Assembly (NCBI RefSeq): GCF_000815105.2
Contig: NZ_CP010310.2
Span: 3,410,001 to 3,474,000 of the forward strand
Length of the DNA: 64,000 bases
Direction of reading: 5' to 3'
DNA from: Pandoraea pulmonicola
Lineage (GTDB): Bacteria; Pseudomonadota; Gammaproteobacteria; Burkholderiales; Burkholderiaceae
Position numbers and translations under genes: made by a program. Positions 29,362 through 36,840 of the stretch are shown here, piece after piece (within the stretch, counting starts at the first letter, position 1; each line of letters starts with the position of its first letter). The notes beneath the pieces were generated by a model. The model was not told where the DNA came from, ran no database searches, and was given only the letters and a program-made list of their open reading frames with translations.

Positions 29362-30768
29362 TTACTTCGAGAACCCCGGCAATTCGCTGTCGCTAGCCCC
29401 GCCCATCAGGTAGGCGCCCCACACCGGCCCGATGCGCTTCTCGCGCGTATCGCCGGGCAGCGGCATGGCCACGCCGCGCGCCACGGGCTTGACCAGGTGC
29501 GGTGTCACCACGATCACCAGTTCCTTCTCGGCGCTGTTGTATTTCAGGTTGCGGAAGAACGCACCGATGAGCGGCAGATCGCCGAGCAGCGGCACCTTGT
29601 CGACCGCGGATGTCGTGGTGCGCGAAATCAGCCCCCCGATGATGAAGCTCTCGCCATCGCCGAGCTCGACCGTGGTGTCGGCGCGGCGTGTCGTGATCGC
29701 CGGGATCTGGATCGAATCCGTCACGATGGCGTTGGTGTAATCGATGTCCGACGCCTCGGGCGCCACCTTCAGCGCAATCCGGTTCGGCGCGAGAATCGTG
29801 GGCGTGACCGTCAGGCCAACGCCGAACGGCTTGTAGACCACCGTGGTAGTGCCGAGCCCGCCCGATTGCGGCACGGGAATCTCGCCACCCGCGAGAAAGC
29901 TCGCGCTCTGGCCCGAGAGCGCCACGAGCGTGGGCGCCGCGAGCACGCGCCCCAGGCCGTTCGATTCCAGCAAGTCGATTTCGGCCGACATGCTGAACGC
30001 GCCGCGGGTGATCGAACCGAAGAACGAACCGAAGTTCGTCACGTTGCCCGTCCCGCCGCCGCTTACGCCGCTGCGAAATGCCGAGTTCAGCGACGACCCG
30101 ATCCCGAAGCTGCCGGAGCCCGTCTTCTTCGACGCGCTGAAGCTCGCACCCAGTTCGTTGAGCGTGTTGCGGTTGATTTCCACGATCTTCACGTCCACCT
30201 GCACCACGCCCGTGTCGCCGACGGTGGAGCGATCGACGACCACCCCGCCCTTGCCGGTGGCGTCCACGGCGGCCGATTGCAGGCCGCTGTGTTCGATGAC
30301 CGTATTCGCATGCCCCTTGATGATCGCGGCGCTGCCCCGCGCGTCGACCGAGGCCGTGCCGGTGTCGCCCAGCGCGCTTTGCAGGTCGCCCGTCACGTGC
30401 ACTTCCCAACGCACCGCGTCGCCACCGCGCGGCCAGGCAGCGGCCTGCGTGGTCCCGGCCTTCTTGCCGACGACAAGCACCGAGCCGCGTCGCCCGCCCG
30501 AGCCCTTGAGGACTACCACGTCGGCGACGGCCGGATCGGCCACGGCGACGCGCTCGAGCGCCCCGGGCACCGGCAGCTCGCGTTGTTCGTGCACGCCGAT
30601 CGCGAGCGAACGCGTACCGGCGGCCGAGGCAGAATGGGCGGCATCGGCCGCGTCCGCCAGCCGTACCGCCACCGTGACCGCACACGCGAGCAGCGCGGCG
30701 AGGCACAGCAGCATTCCCTTGACGCGTCCGGTCTCTCGTCTGGCAGCGCGAACCTGGCTTCTGATCAT
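29362..30768 (-). CDS. rcpA: Tad outer-membrane secretin RcpA (CpaC)
   Basis: Forms the outer-membrane channel for the Flp pilus. An N-terminal signal segment is followed by the pilus-assembly N domain (LAIGVHEQRELPVPGALERV), a BON-like region and the secretin domain. The secretin motifs are VQVDVKIVEINRNTLNELG, RVLAAPTLVALSGQSASFLA and PLLGDLPLIGAFFRNLKYN. The start is uncertain: ATG at 30766-30768 is used; a TTG at 30849 overlaps the rcpC stop, and a later ATG sits just before the hydrophobic core. Size from the chosen start is 468 residues, in the family range. It follows rcpC and precedes tadZ after a repeat-containing spacer. Confidence 0.93.
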   Translation of the reverse strand: MIRSQVRAARRETGRVKGMLLCLAALLACAVTVAVRLADAADAAHSASAAGTRSLAIGVHEQRELPVPGALERVAVADPAVADVVVLKGSGGRRGSVLVVGKKAGTTQAAAWPRGGDAVRWEVHVTGDLQSALGDTGTASVDARGSAAIIKGHANTVIEHSGLQSAAVDATGKGGVVVDRSTVGDTGVVQVDVKIVEINRNTLNELGASFSASKKTGSGSFGIGSSLNSAFRSGVSGGGTGNVTNFGSFFGSITRGAFSMSAEIDLLESNGLGRVLAAPTLVALSGQSASFLAGGEIPVPQSGGLGTTTVVYKPFGVGLTVTPTILAPNRIALKVAPEASDIDYTNAIVTDSIQIPAITTRRADTTVELGDGESFIIGGLISRTTTSAVDKVPLLGDLPLIGAFFRNLKYNSAEKELVIVVTPHLVKPVARGVAMPLPGDTREKRIGPVWGAYLMGGASDSELPGFSK

Positions 30769-30845
30769 GGCGTGGCTGTATCGGTCACTGTGTCGGTTGA
30801 GGGGCGAGGCGCCTGGGGTCTGGCTTTGTCTCGATGGCTTGCGTG

Positions 30846-31865
30846 TCAATAGGCGGCCGTCGTGCGTTCTGCACCGCGCACGACCTCGATCGTGCCACCG
30901 CCGCCCGAGCCGCCGCCTCGCGGCGCATGCTGCGCGACTGCCGGCCGCACCGGCGCGCCTGCGAGGCCCGTCGTGGCGATCCCGGCGTAGGCCTGGTTCT
31001 CCGGTGTGTCGAGCGCCGTCCGGTCGTCCGCCCTCAGGCCGGGCTTGCCGGCAAGCACCGGCGGCGGCGGCGTGAACAGCGACGTGTCGGGAGTGGCGTC
31101 ATCGCCCGGATTGCGCAACGCGAGCATGATCTTGCCCTGCTGCACGCCGAGCACCACGCGATTGACGTCGGCCACCGGCACGGCCACCACGGCGGCGGTC
31201 GCAGGCATCGGCGGCTGCGCGCTCACGTTCTGCGGCGCAGGCGGCGCGGTCGCAGCCACGGCCTGCACGGTCGAAGCCACCGACGGTGCGGGGGGCGGCG
31301 GCGTCACGTCGTCGAGCGACGCGCTGCCGTAGCTCAACACGCGCACGCGCGAAGCGAGCAGGCGCGATTGCATGTCGTCGACCAGTCCGACTGCCGGACC
31401 TGGCGCCTGGTTGGTTTTCATCGTGAAGAACACGTCGACGTAGTCGCCGGGGCGAATGCGGTGGCTCACACCAATGGTTTCGGTGACGGGAATGGCGACG
31501 GCGCGCTCGCCCGACGCCAACTGCATCGCAAGGCCGCGCGCGAGTGCGTTCTGGGTGACAGGCACATCGGCGGCGAGTGCGACGAGCGGCACACGGCCCA
31601 CGACGTCGGCCGGGTTGGCGAAGCCACCGACGGTCTGGCTGTCGAACTGCACGAGCTTCACGCCATCGGCGCGAATAGGCTCGCCGGGAGGAAGCGCCCT
31701 GGCCGCCACCACGGCCGGGTATCGCTGCGTGAGCGTCTGCGTGACCGGCGACGGCGTGACCGCCGGAGCCGGTGCGTTGGACGTGCCCAGGCGCAACGCG
31801 AAGAGCGCCAGCAACACCCCGGCGGCGACCAGCACTGCGGCGAGAATCTTGGTGGCTTTGTTCAT
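30846..31865 (-). CDS. rcpC: Tad pilus assembly protein RcpC (CpaB)
   Basis: Periplasmic protein of the CpaB/RcpC family that stabilises the secretin. It has 339 residues. An N-terminal membrane anchor (TKILAAVLVAAGVLLALFAL) is followed by the SAF-like domain (AARALPPGEPIRADGVKLVQ) and the region GVSHRIRPGDYVDVFFTMK. A Pro/Ala-rich variable segment and a conserved VLGVQQGKIMLALRNPGDD stretch come next. The C-terminal 50 residues are Gly/Ala-rich. It lies between the tadE-like gene and rcpA on the same strand. Confidence 0.92.
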   Translation of the reverse strand: MNKATKILAAVLVAAGVLLALFALRLGTSNAPAPAVTPSPVTQTLTQRYPAVVAARALPPGEPIRADGVKLVQFDSQTVGGFANPADVVGRVPLVALAADVPVTQNALARGLAMQLASGERAVAIPVTETIGVSHRIRPGDYVDVFFTMKTNQAPGPAVGLVDDMQSRLLASRVRVLSYGSASLDDVTPPPPAPSVASTVQAVAATAPPAPQNVSAQPPMPATAAVVAVPVADVNRVVLGVQQGKIMLALRNPGDDATPDTSLFTPPPPVLAGKPGLRADDRTALDTPENQAYAGIATTGLAGAPVRPAVAQHAPRGGGSGGGGTIEVVRGAERTTAAY

Positions 31866-31988
31866 GGCTTGGGGCCTCGCGGCCGTTCAGTCACTACTTG
31901 CGGGACGCCGGTAGACCGGCGGCATTCACAACCTGGCAAACCCTCACAGCTTCCTTTCGCGCATCCTCCGCCGACTCGACTACCGTCC

Positions 31989-32468
31989 TCAACTGCCTCC
32001 CAGCGTGGACGCGTCCAACGTGATCGCCGCCGTGCCGACCACGTTCTGCGGCACCAACTGTCCCAGCCCCGGCCAGTTGACGGTCATCGGCTGGGTCAGC
32101 GTCAGCGTAACGTGCACGATGCATTGCGAACTGCCGGCCGATGCACCCGACGCCGGACACGGAAACGTTGCATCCGGCGTGAAGCTGGTGTTGACCGCGG
32201 ACGCCGATGGCCACGTCAGCGTGTTCGTGATCGCTTGCGTGGCGTAGCCCTGGCGCTGCGCCATGGTGCCCGCACGCAGCATGGCGCGCCCGGCCTCCGA
32301 GGCAGCCTGGGTGAGCATCTGACGGGCAAGAATGGTGATGGAAAAGGCGACGGCGACATAAAACGCGGGCAGCAGGATCATCAGGATCAGCATGAATTCC
32401 AGTGCCGCGACGCCGCGCGTGCACGACGTTCGCAACCCTGATCCCGGCTGTGCCCCAGACCGCCTCAT
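31989..32468 (-). CDS. tadE: TadE-like minor pilin
   Basis: Pseudopilin-like membrane protein of 159 residues. The processing context RGVAALEFMLILMILLPAFY lies at about residues 19-38. The Glu after the Leu matches the TadE/TadF prepilin consensus, so it should be cleaved by TadV. The exported remainder has two cysteines (FPCPAS and SQCIVH) that may pair. The ATG at 32468 has a GGGGAG ribosome site. Only one TadE/TadF-type gene is present besides tadG, while many tad loci have both. Confidence 0.88.
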   Translation of the reverse strand: MRRSGAQPGSGLRTSCTRGVAALEFMLILMILLPAFYVAVAFSITILARQMLTQAASEAGRAMLRAGTMAQRQGYATQAITNTLTWPSASAVNTSFTPDATFPCPASGASAGSSQCIVHVTLTLTQPMTVNWPGLGQLVPQNVVGTAAITLDASTLGGS

Positions 32469-32671
32469 GACGTTACTCCCCGTCGCGCACGGCACTCACT
32501 GGCCATGTCTTGCGACGCATAGATATGACACATTTGCGCGGCGTCGCCCGCGCCTCCCATGTTTTCGGTGCCACCTTCAGCAGCACTCTCGGCGCCCTGG
32601 ACATTTCGGTGCCTGTCCAAAGCTGCCTGTTCGTCTCGCCCCGTCTGCCTCGACGGCAATACCGACAACGC

Positions 32672-33151
32672 TTAACGCAGCACCAACGCCGCCGCCGCCA
32701 GATACGCCCCGTACGGCAGGCCGACACGGCCGGCGCGCCATCGCAGCATTCGCTGCCACACATGCCCGTCCGCAAGGCGCTCGCACCCTCGCGCGAGCCA
32801 TTTCATCCGCGCGGTGAGCAGGACCAGAGCATGCACCCCGGCCGCCACGCTCGCCAGGCACCACACCGGCAACAACACCGGGTACCCTCCGACCAGACCG
32901 ATCAACGCGAACAGCTTCACGTCGCCGGCGGCCATCACGCCTCGCCACCAGAAAGGCAACAGCGCAATCAATCCGAGCAACGCACCCAATCCGTGGACCC
33001 GGATCGCACCCGGCTCACCATGCCACGCCCGCCAGCCGATCCACACCAGCGCCAGCGCCCCGACACACAGCAGCCAGACATTCGGGATGCGACGCGCGAT
33101 CAGGTCGGTGAGCATGATCGGCACGCACAGCAACCACAGCAATGGCAGCAC
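32672..33151 (-). CDS. tadV: Prepilin peptidase TadV (CpaA), A24 family
   Basis: Membrane aspartic protease that cleaves Flp and TadE/TadG-type pilins. The two catalytic aspartates are in LTDLIARRIPN (about residue 16) and AAGDVKLFALIGLVGG (about residue 77). It is 159 residues with about five membrane segments and lacks the methyltransferase domain, as normal for TadV. It begins 14 bp after flp1. The 200 bp between its end and the tadE-like start holds no gene I can support. Confidence 0.92.
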   Translation of the reverse strand: MLPLLWLLCVPIMLTDLIARRIPNVWLLCVGALALVWIGWRAWHGEPGAIRVHGLGALLGLIALLPFWWRGVMAAGDVKLFALIGLVGGYPVLLPVWCLASVAAGVHALVLLTARMKWLARGCERLADGHVWQRMLRWRAGRVGLPYGAYLAAAALVLR

Positions 33152-33164
33152 GGGACGTCTCGCC

Positions 33165-33365
33165 TCAATGCGCGGTGGCCGAGGTCGCCGCCGACGTCAC
33201 GGTGCTGAATGTGTTCGACAGCACCGAGCCCAGTTGCGTAAAGACGGTCGCGCCGATGATGACCGCGACGATCGCCGCGAGAATCCCGTACTCCAACGCC
33301 GTCACACCCCGTTGCCGGGACAGCCCCCGCTGCCCGACGACAGCGCTCATTCGCATTGCTTGCAT
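33165..33365 (-). CDS. flp: Flp-type IVb major pilin, copy 1
   Basis: This 66-residue pilin precursor has a basic leader ending RQRG, the cleavage site G/VTALEYGILAA with Glu at position 5 of the mature protein, a hydrophobic helix (AAIVAVIIGATVFTQLG) and a short Thr/Ser/Ala tail. Several in-frame ATGs occur close together; the one at 33365 has GAGG nine bases upstream. A sigma-54 promoter lies about 90 bp upstream (33455-33469). It is adjacent to its peptidase gene tadV. Confidence 0.93.
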   Translation of the reverse strand: MQAMRMSAVVGQRGLSRQRGVTALEYGILAAIVAVIIGATVFTQLGSVLSNTFSTVTSAATSATAH

Positions 33366-33454
33366 GATCCACATCCTCGCGAATACAGCATCCCCCTGTG
33401 TCGAACGGCGTCGGAAAACACCGCCCGCCCCCCTTTCCCGCTCACGGATGAACC

Positions 33455-33469
33455 GCAAGCGTCGTGCCT
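33455..33469 (-). promoter_or_regulatory. Sigma-54 promoter upstream of flp1
   Basis: On the minus strand the sequence reads AGGCACGACGCTTGC: a -24 GG and -12 GC with the obligatory 10-bp spacing, differing from TGGCAC-N5-TTGC at only the first base. Transcription would start near 33443, about 78 bp before the flp1 ATG, and continue into the tad genes. Confidence 0.8.
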
Positions 33470-33557
33470 GCATTCTTTTCGTTGAGCGCTGGTACGCCGG
33501 ACGGCTGTCGTGCCTGATGGCCCACGCGCAGCATGGGCGACGCGCGCGGCGCGCCTG

Positions 33558-33743
33558 TCACGCGCCGGCTGCCGTCACCGCGGATTGGATCTTCGAGAAG
33601 ACCTGGGAGAATGTCGTGCCGAGACTACCGAAGACGGTGCCCCCGATCACGACGGCGACGATTGCCGCGAGGATGCCGTACTCGAGCGCCGTCACACCGC
33701 GCTCGTCGCGCGCAAACAGTCGAATCCGATTGCCGAGCTTCAT
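33558..33743 (-). CDS. flp: Flp-type IVb pilin, copy 2
   Basis: This 61-residue pilin precursor starts MKLGNRIRLFARDERG, then the same cleavage site and helix start as flp1 (VTALEYGILAAIVAVV). The tails differ (SQVFSKIQSAVTAAGA here). The ATG at 33743 has a strong GGAGGGAG site. It is the first gene of the tad run. About 190 bp separates it from flp1, so the two pilins can be expressed separately. Which copy is the major subunit cannot be told from sequence. Confidence 0.92.
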   Translation of the reverse strand: MKLGNRIRLFARDERGVTALEYGILAAIVAVVIGGTVFGSLGTTFSQVFSKIQSAVTAAGA

Positions 33744-33893
33744 ATTCCACTCCCTCCAAAAGGCGCATCGCGCTCGTTGACGTTTATCGCCGATCGTCAT
33801 CACGGACATCGGTCATATCGCTTATCAACTCCGGACTTCGACCCTGGGTTCGTTGCACGGCAAGGCTTGCGAACCTCTTTTACCTCGTACACC

Positions 33894-33908
33894 GCAATTT
33901 CTTTACCT
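33894..33908 (-). promoter_or_regulatory. Possible sigma-54 promoter upstream of flp2
   Basis: The minus strand reads AGGTAAAGAAATTGC, with GG and GC at the correct 10-bp spacing and a perfect TTGC, but the -24 box is weak (AGGTAA for TGGCAC). It lies about 150 bp upstream of flp2. Confidence 0.4.
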
Positions 33909-34514
33909 CTCGGCACAGATTTTTCAGCAGCGTCCTGTTCTTCCCGATCCTAATTTAAACTAAAACGCAAAAACTAGAGCCATGCTTCCAATCGACCCCG
34001 AGAATGTAAGAAAAAGTTACAGACGCCGATCAACAATACTCTAAAACTCGCAAATACAACGCCCGCGAGGGAAAACCATGATTGGTGCGACACCACAAAC
34101 CCAATCCCGCAACCTCGCAAACCCAATCTCCAATACGTGCAGCACTCGTTTAAATAACTATTCATCCATTGTGTGCTGCGGCAATGCTTCGCGGCGTCGA
34201 TGAGCGGCGTTGCCGCAAGCGCACACTACGTCTCACCCACTCGCATCACCCGCTGCATGGGCCCGCGCGACGCCGTTCCACCAGCGATCCACATGCCGTC
34301 AAGCAACCTCGTCTCTCTCGATACTTTCAATTCATTTCCAAATCGAGGCCTCGCGCAGCGCCACGGTTTCTTGCCTGTTTCAACGCTGTTTTGCTGCTCG
34401 ATTTCGATCGACGATTGCACGTCATTTCATGAATCAAGGGTTCCGAACTCTGATCGATAAGCCGGTCTTTTCATCGCGGCAGCCTTCCGCGATAAATGTC
34501 CTTTTGCCTGGCGA

Positions 34515-34540
34515 TTTTTGTCTCGACTTTTTGTCTCGAC
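34515..34540. repeat. Perfect 13-bp tandem duplication
   Basis: TTTTTGTCTCGAC occurs twice head to tail (34515-34527 and 34528-34540), directly abutting the palindromic half-site cluster that begins at 34539. Confidence 0.85.
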
Positions 34541-34574
34541 GTTACGTAACGTTACCCGTAACACCCTCCGTAAC
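34539..34574. promoter_or_regulatory. GTTAC/GTAAC half-site cluster with a 14-bp palindrome, candidate enhancer
   Basis: ACGTTACGTAACGT (34539-34552) is a perfect palindrome. Half-sites continue: GTTAC at 34541 and 34551, GTAAC at 34546, 34558 and 34570. The group lies about 190-220 bp upstream of the sigma-54 promoter at 34760, a usual distance for enhancer-binding proteins. Binding by the activator encoded at 19052-20449 is inference. Confidence 0.55.
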
Positions 34575-34759
34575 GGGAACGGCATTCACGCCCGTACTCG
34601 CCATTTCCCGATGGCGTTAACCCTGATTTTTATCCCTTCTCCCATCTCGTCGATCTCTCGATCAAAGAGATTCTTGTTTTCCAAAACGCAAATAAATACA
34701 GGCTTTCCGGGCGATCGAACAAAAAACTAGAGCTAACGCTCGGTTCCCGCCGCGCCGTT

Positions 34760-34774
34760 TGGCACACCTCTTGC
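34760..34774 (+). promoter_or_regulatory. Consensus sigma-54 promoter of the lipoprotein cluster
   Basis: TGGCACACCTCTTGC matches TGGCAC-N5-TTGC exactly. Transcription should start near 34786, about 30 bp before the ATG at 34818. Confidence 0.87.
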
Positions 34775-34817
34775 GGATACCCCTGCATCGCAACGCTGAA
34801 GATCACCGGGGGACACC

Positions 34818-35138
34818 ATGATCATTGGCAATACCAAGCAATCGACGCCGCGCCCCGTCGCCGCCCCGGCCGACCGGCAACGCGTGACGGCCGCACAGCA
34901 CAGTGCAGCCGTCGACAACGATCGTAGAGGCGCAAGCCCAGGGAGGGGCGGTGCACAAGGCGGTGGCGTACGCGCCACCGCCACACCGTTCGACGCCGCC
35001 GATGTCCACAACACCGGCAACGCGCATTCGGGCCGTGCGATGACGGGGCCCAACAGCGCCGATGTGGACGCGCTTCTGTTTGCACTCATCGCACAACGCA
35101 TGAACAACCGACTGGCGGCACACGCCGTGCCCGCCTGA
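34818..35138 (+). CDS. Small polar protein of unknown function, first gene of the sigma-54 lipoprotein cluster
   Basis: This 106-residue protein is rich in Ala, Arg, Gly, Asn and Thr, without signal peptide or membrane segment. The middle (RGASPGRGGAQGGG) is probably disordered. The last 35 residues (NSADVDALLFALIAQRMNN) look helical. A GGGGGAC ribosome site precedes the ATG, and the consensus sigma-54 promoter is about 45 bp upstream, which is the main support for a real gene. It precedes the first repeat lipoprotein by 27 bp. I recognise no family. Confidence 0.68.
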   Translation: MIIGNTKQSTPRPVAAPADRQRVTAAQHSAAVDNDRRGASPGRGGAQGGGVRATATPFDAADVHNTGNAHSGRAMTGPNSADVDALLFALIAQRMNNRLAAHAVPA

Positions 35139-35165
35139 CTAAGACACAGACCGGAGAACCCCACC

Positions 35166-36710
35166 ATGAAGAACATCCAACGCAACCTTCTCGCTTCCGC
35201 CTGCCTCCTCGCCGTCATCACGATGACCGGCTGTGCGAGTTCCGGCTCGGGCGGCACCAGCGGCACGCTTGGCGATAGCGGCGGCAGCGGCACGACTGCC
35301 GGCACGGGCGGTGGCGGCGGCACAGGGGCAGGCACCGTCAACGACGGCCCCGGCGCCGGTGGCGACGGAAGCGGTAATGGAGGTAACGGTAATGGCAACG
35401 GGAACGGGAACGGCGGTACCGGTGCGGCGACCAACCCGATCGGCACGGTGGCGGGCGCGGCCGGCACCGGCGTCGTCACGCAGGTCGGCAAGTCCGTCAG
35501 CGATCTGGGCACCACGCTCGCCGGCACGCAACTGCCGCTCGTGAGCCCGCAAACGCAAAGCGGCCTGTCAGGCGCCGTCGTCTCCACCGGCAACGCCGTG
35601 CAAACGCTCGGCAACGGGCTGACGAACGGCCTGGGCAAGCTCGGGTCGATCAACGATCCGCTCAACCCGACGCTCGCCAGCGTGGGCGGCGCAGTCTCGA
35701 ACCTCGGCACCGCCGGCACGCAACTGGGCAGCGCTGTCGCCGGCCTCGGCCAGACTGGACCGCTTGCCAACACGCCCGTCAACGGTGTGACGACGCTGCT
35801 CGGCGGCGTGGTCGCCTCGGTCGGCAAGGCAGGCGAAGCCCTCGGCGGCGGTCTCACGCAGACCATCACGAGCACTCCGGTGCAACAGTTGACGACGGGC
35901 CTCTCGTCGGCCATCACGCCGATCACGAGCGTCGTGACCAACACCACGCAGACGATAGGCAACACCACTGGCCTGGGCACGCCGGTCACCAACCTGCTCG
36001 CACAGGTCGGCGGCGGCCTCGCCGGCGTGGGCACGAAGATCGGCGGTCAACTCAACAACCCGATCGCCACCGACATCGGCGGTGTCGTGGCGGGCGTCGG
36101 CAACACGGTGGCCAGCCTCGGCGGCGTGGCTCACGGCACGCCGACGAGCACCAACCCGCTGGCACCGATCACGTCGGTTCTCGGTGGCCTCGGTAGCTTG
36201 GGGGGAGCGGGCGGCGCCGGTTCCAACCTGCTGGCCCCCGTCACGAATCTCGTTGCCGGCCTCACGGCAGCGCCGGGAGGCGCTGCGGGCGGCAGCGCGG
36301 GCAGCAATCCGCTCGCGCCGGTCACGAATCTCGTTTCCGGTCTGACGGGCGCACTGGGTGGCGCCACGGGCGGCTCGTCGAGCGCCAACCCGCTCGCACC
36401 GGTCACGAACCTCGTCTCCGGTCTGACGGGCGGACTGGGCGGCGCCACGGGCGGCACGTCGGGCGCCAACCCGCTCGCGCCGGTCACGAACCTCGTTTCC
36501 GGCCTGACGGGTGGCCCAGGCGCAGCTTCGGGCGGCTCGGGAAGCTCGGGCGGTTCGGCCGCCGGCGGCGTGCTCGCCCCGGTGACCACCCTGCTCAGCT
36601 CGGTGACGGGCGCCGTCGGCGGCGCCACGGGTGGCGCCACCGGCGGCAGCGGCCCGCTCGCACCGGTGACGGGGCTGCTGGGCGGCTTGCTCGGCGGCAC
36701 GAAGAAGTAA
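35166..36710 (+). CDS. Large Gly/Thr/Leu-rich repeat lipoprotein
   Basis: This 514-residue protein has a lipoprotein signal (MKNIQRNLLASACLLAVITM, lipobox MTGC with Cys at residue 23). A Gly/Asn/Ser/Thr spacer of about 65 residues follows (GNGNGNGNGGTG). A central region (about 90-325) is rich in Gly, Thr, Leu and Val, with phrases such as GTQLPLVSPQTQSG and TIGNTTGLGTPVTNLL. The last 185 residues are tandem repeats of about 27 residues starting (S/A)NPLAPVTNLVSGLTGG. Similar proteins are often auto-annotated as collagen-like, but regular Gly-X-Y triplets are not seen here. Probably surface- or envelope-attached; function unknown. It shares its plan with the gene at 36841. Confidence 0.85.
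   Translation: MKNIQRNLLASACLLAVITMTGCASSGSGGTSGTLGDSGGSGTTAGTGGGGGTGAGTVNDGPGAGGDGSGNGGNGNGNGNGNGGTGAATNPIGTVAGAAGTGVVTQVGKSVSDLGTTLAGTQLPLVSPQTQSGLSGAVVSTGNAVQTLGNGLTNGLGKLGSINDPLNPTLASVGGAVSNLGTAGTQLGSAVAGLGQTGPLANTPVNGVTTLLGGVVASVGKAGEALGGGLTQTITSTPVQQLTTGLSSAITPITSVVTNTTQTIGNTTGLGTPVTNLLAQVGGGLAGVGTKIGGQLNNPIATDIGGVVAGVGNTVASLGGVAHGTPTSTNPLAPITSVLGGLGSLGGAGGAGSNLLAPVTNLVAGLTAAPGGAAGGSAGSNPLAPVTNLVSGLTGALGGATGGSSSANPLAPVTNLVSGLTGGLGGATGGTSGANPLAPVTNLVSGLTGGPGAASGGSGSSGGSAAGGVLAPVTTLLSSVTGAVGGATGGATGGSGPLAPVTGLLGGLLGGTKK
36150..36700 (+). repeat. Tandem 24-35-residue coding repeats in the first lipoprotein
   Basis: From residue 329 the motif NPLAPVTNLVSGLTG and variants recurs about seven times, each followed by a Gly/Ser/Thr stretch. 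Three central units are near-identical 27-mers, at DNA level too, so copy number could vary by slippage or recombination. The last two units are shorter and end LLGGTKK. Confidence 0.85.
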
Positions 36711-36840
36711 TCGTGGCGCGTGCCGCATGCACGCAACGGCATCGCAGCAAGCGGCTCCGGTTTCTCAAATGGAAGTCACAGCGTCATCCCGGTGGTCTTC
36801 CGCCGGCAAACATTCAGAACGATCAAGGGAGAGGAACATC

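Larger units (their letters stand above)
33810..34738. other. AT-richer gene-free region between the tad locus and the lipoprotein cluster
   Basis: About 0.93 kb between divergent transcription units with clearly lower GC than its surroundings. I see no convincing gene in it. It holds a possible second sigma-54 promoter (33894-33908), a 12-base sequence AAAAACTAGAGC present twice (33969-33980 and 34722-34733), an 8-bp inverted repeat TGCGGCAA/TTGCCGCA (34177-34217), a 13-bp tandem duplication (34515-34540) and a GTTAC/GTAAC cluster (34541-34574). It looks like a large regulatory region. Confidence 0.7.

Noticed and set aside
27835..30852. A 1005-codon open frame on the plus strand opposite tadZ and rcpA
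   Set aside because: Antisense to recognised Tad proteins, no recognisable domain.
33967..33982. A sigma-54-like sequence TGGCTCTAGTTTTTGC on the minus strand
   Set aside because: The spacing between GG and GC is 11 instead of 10 bases, which sigma-54 does not tolerate well.
34169..34620. Open frames of 87-136 codons inside the gene-free region
   Set aside because: Three overlapping frames with no ribosome site, odd composition (many Arg, Ser, Phe) and no domain; treated as non-coding.
36150..36700. Possible CRISPR array
   Set aside because: The repeats are contiguous coding repeats in frame, without spacers of unrelated sequence.
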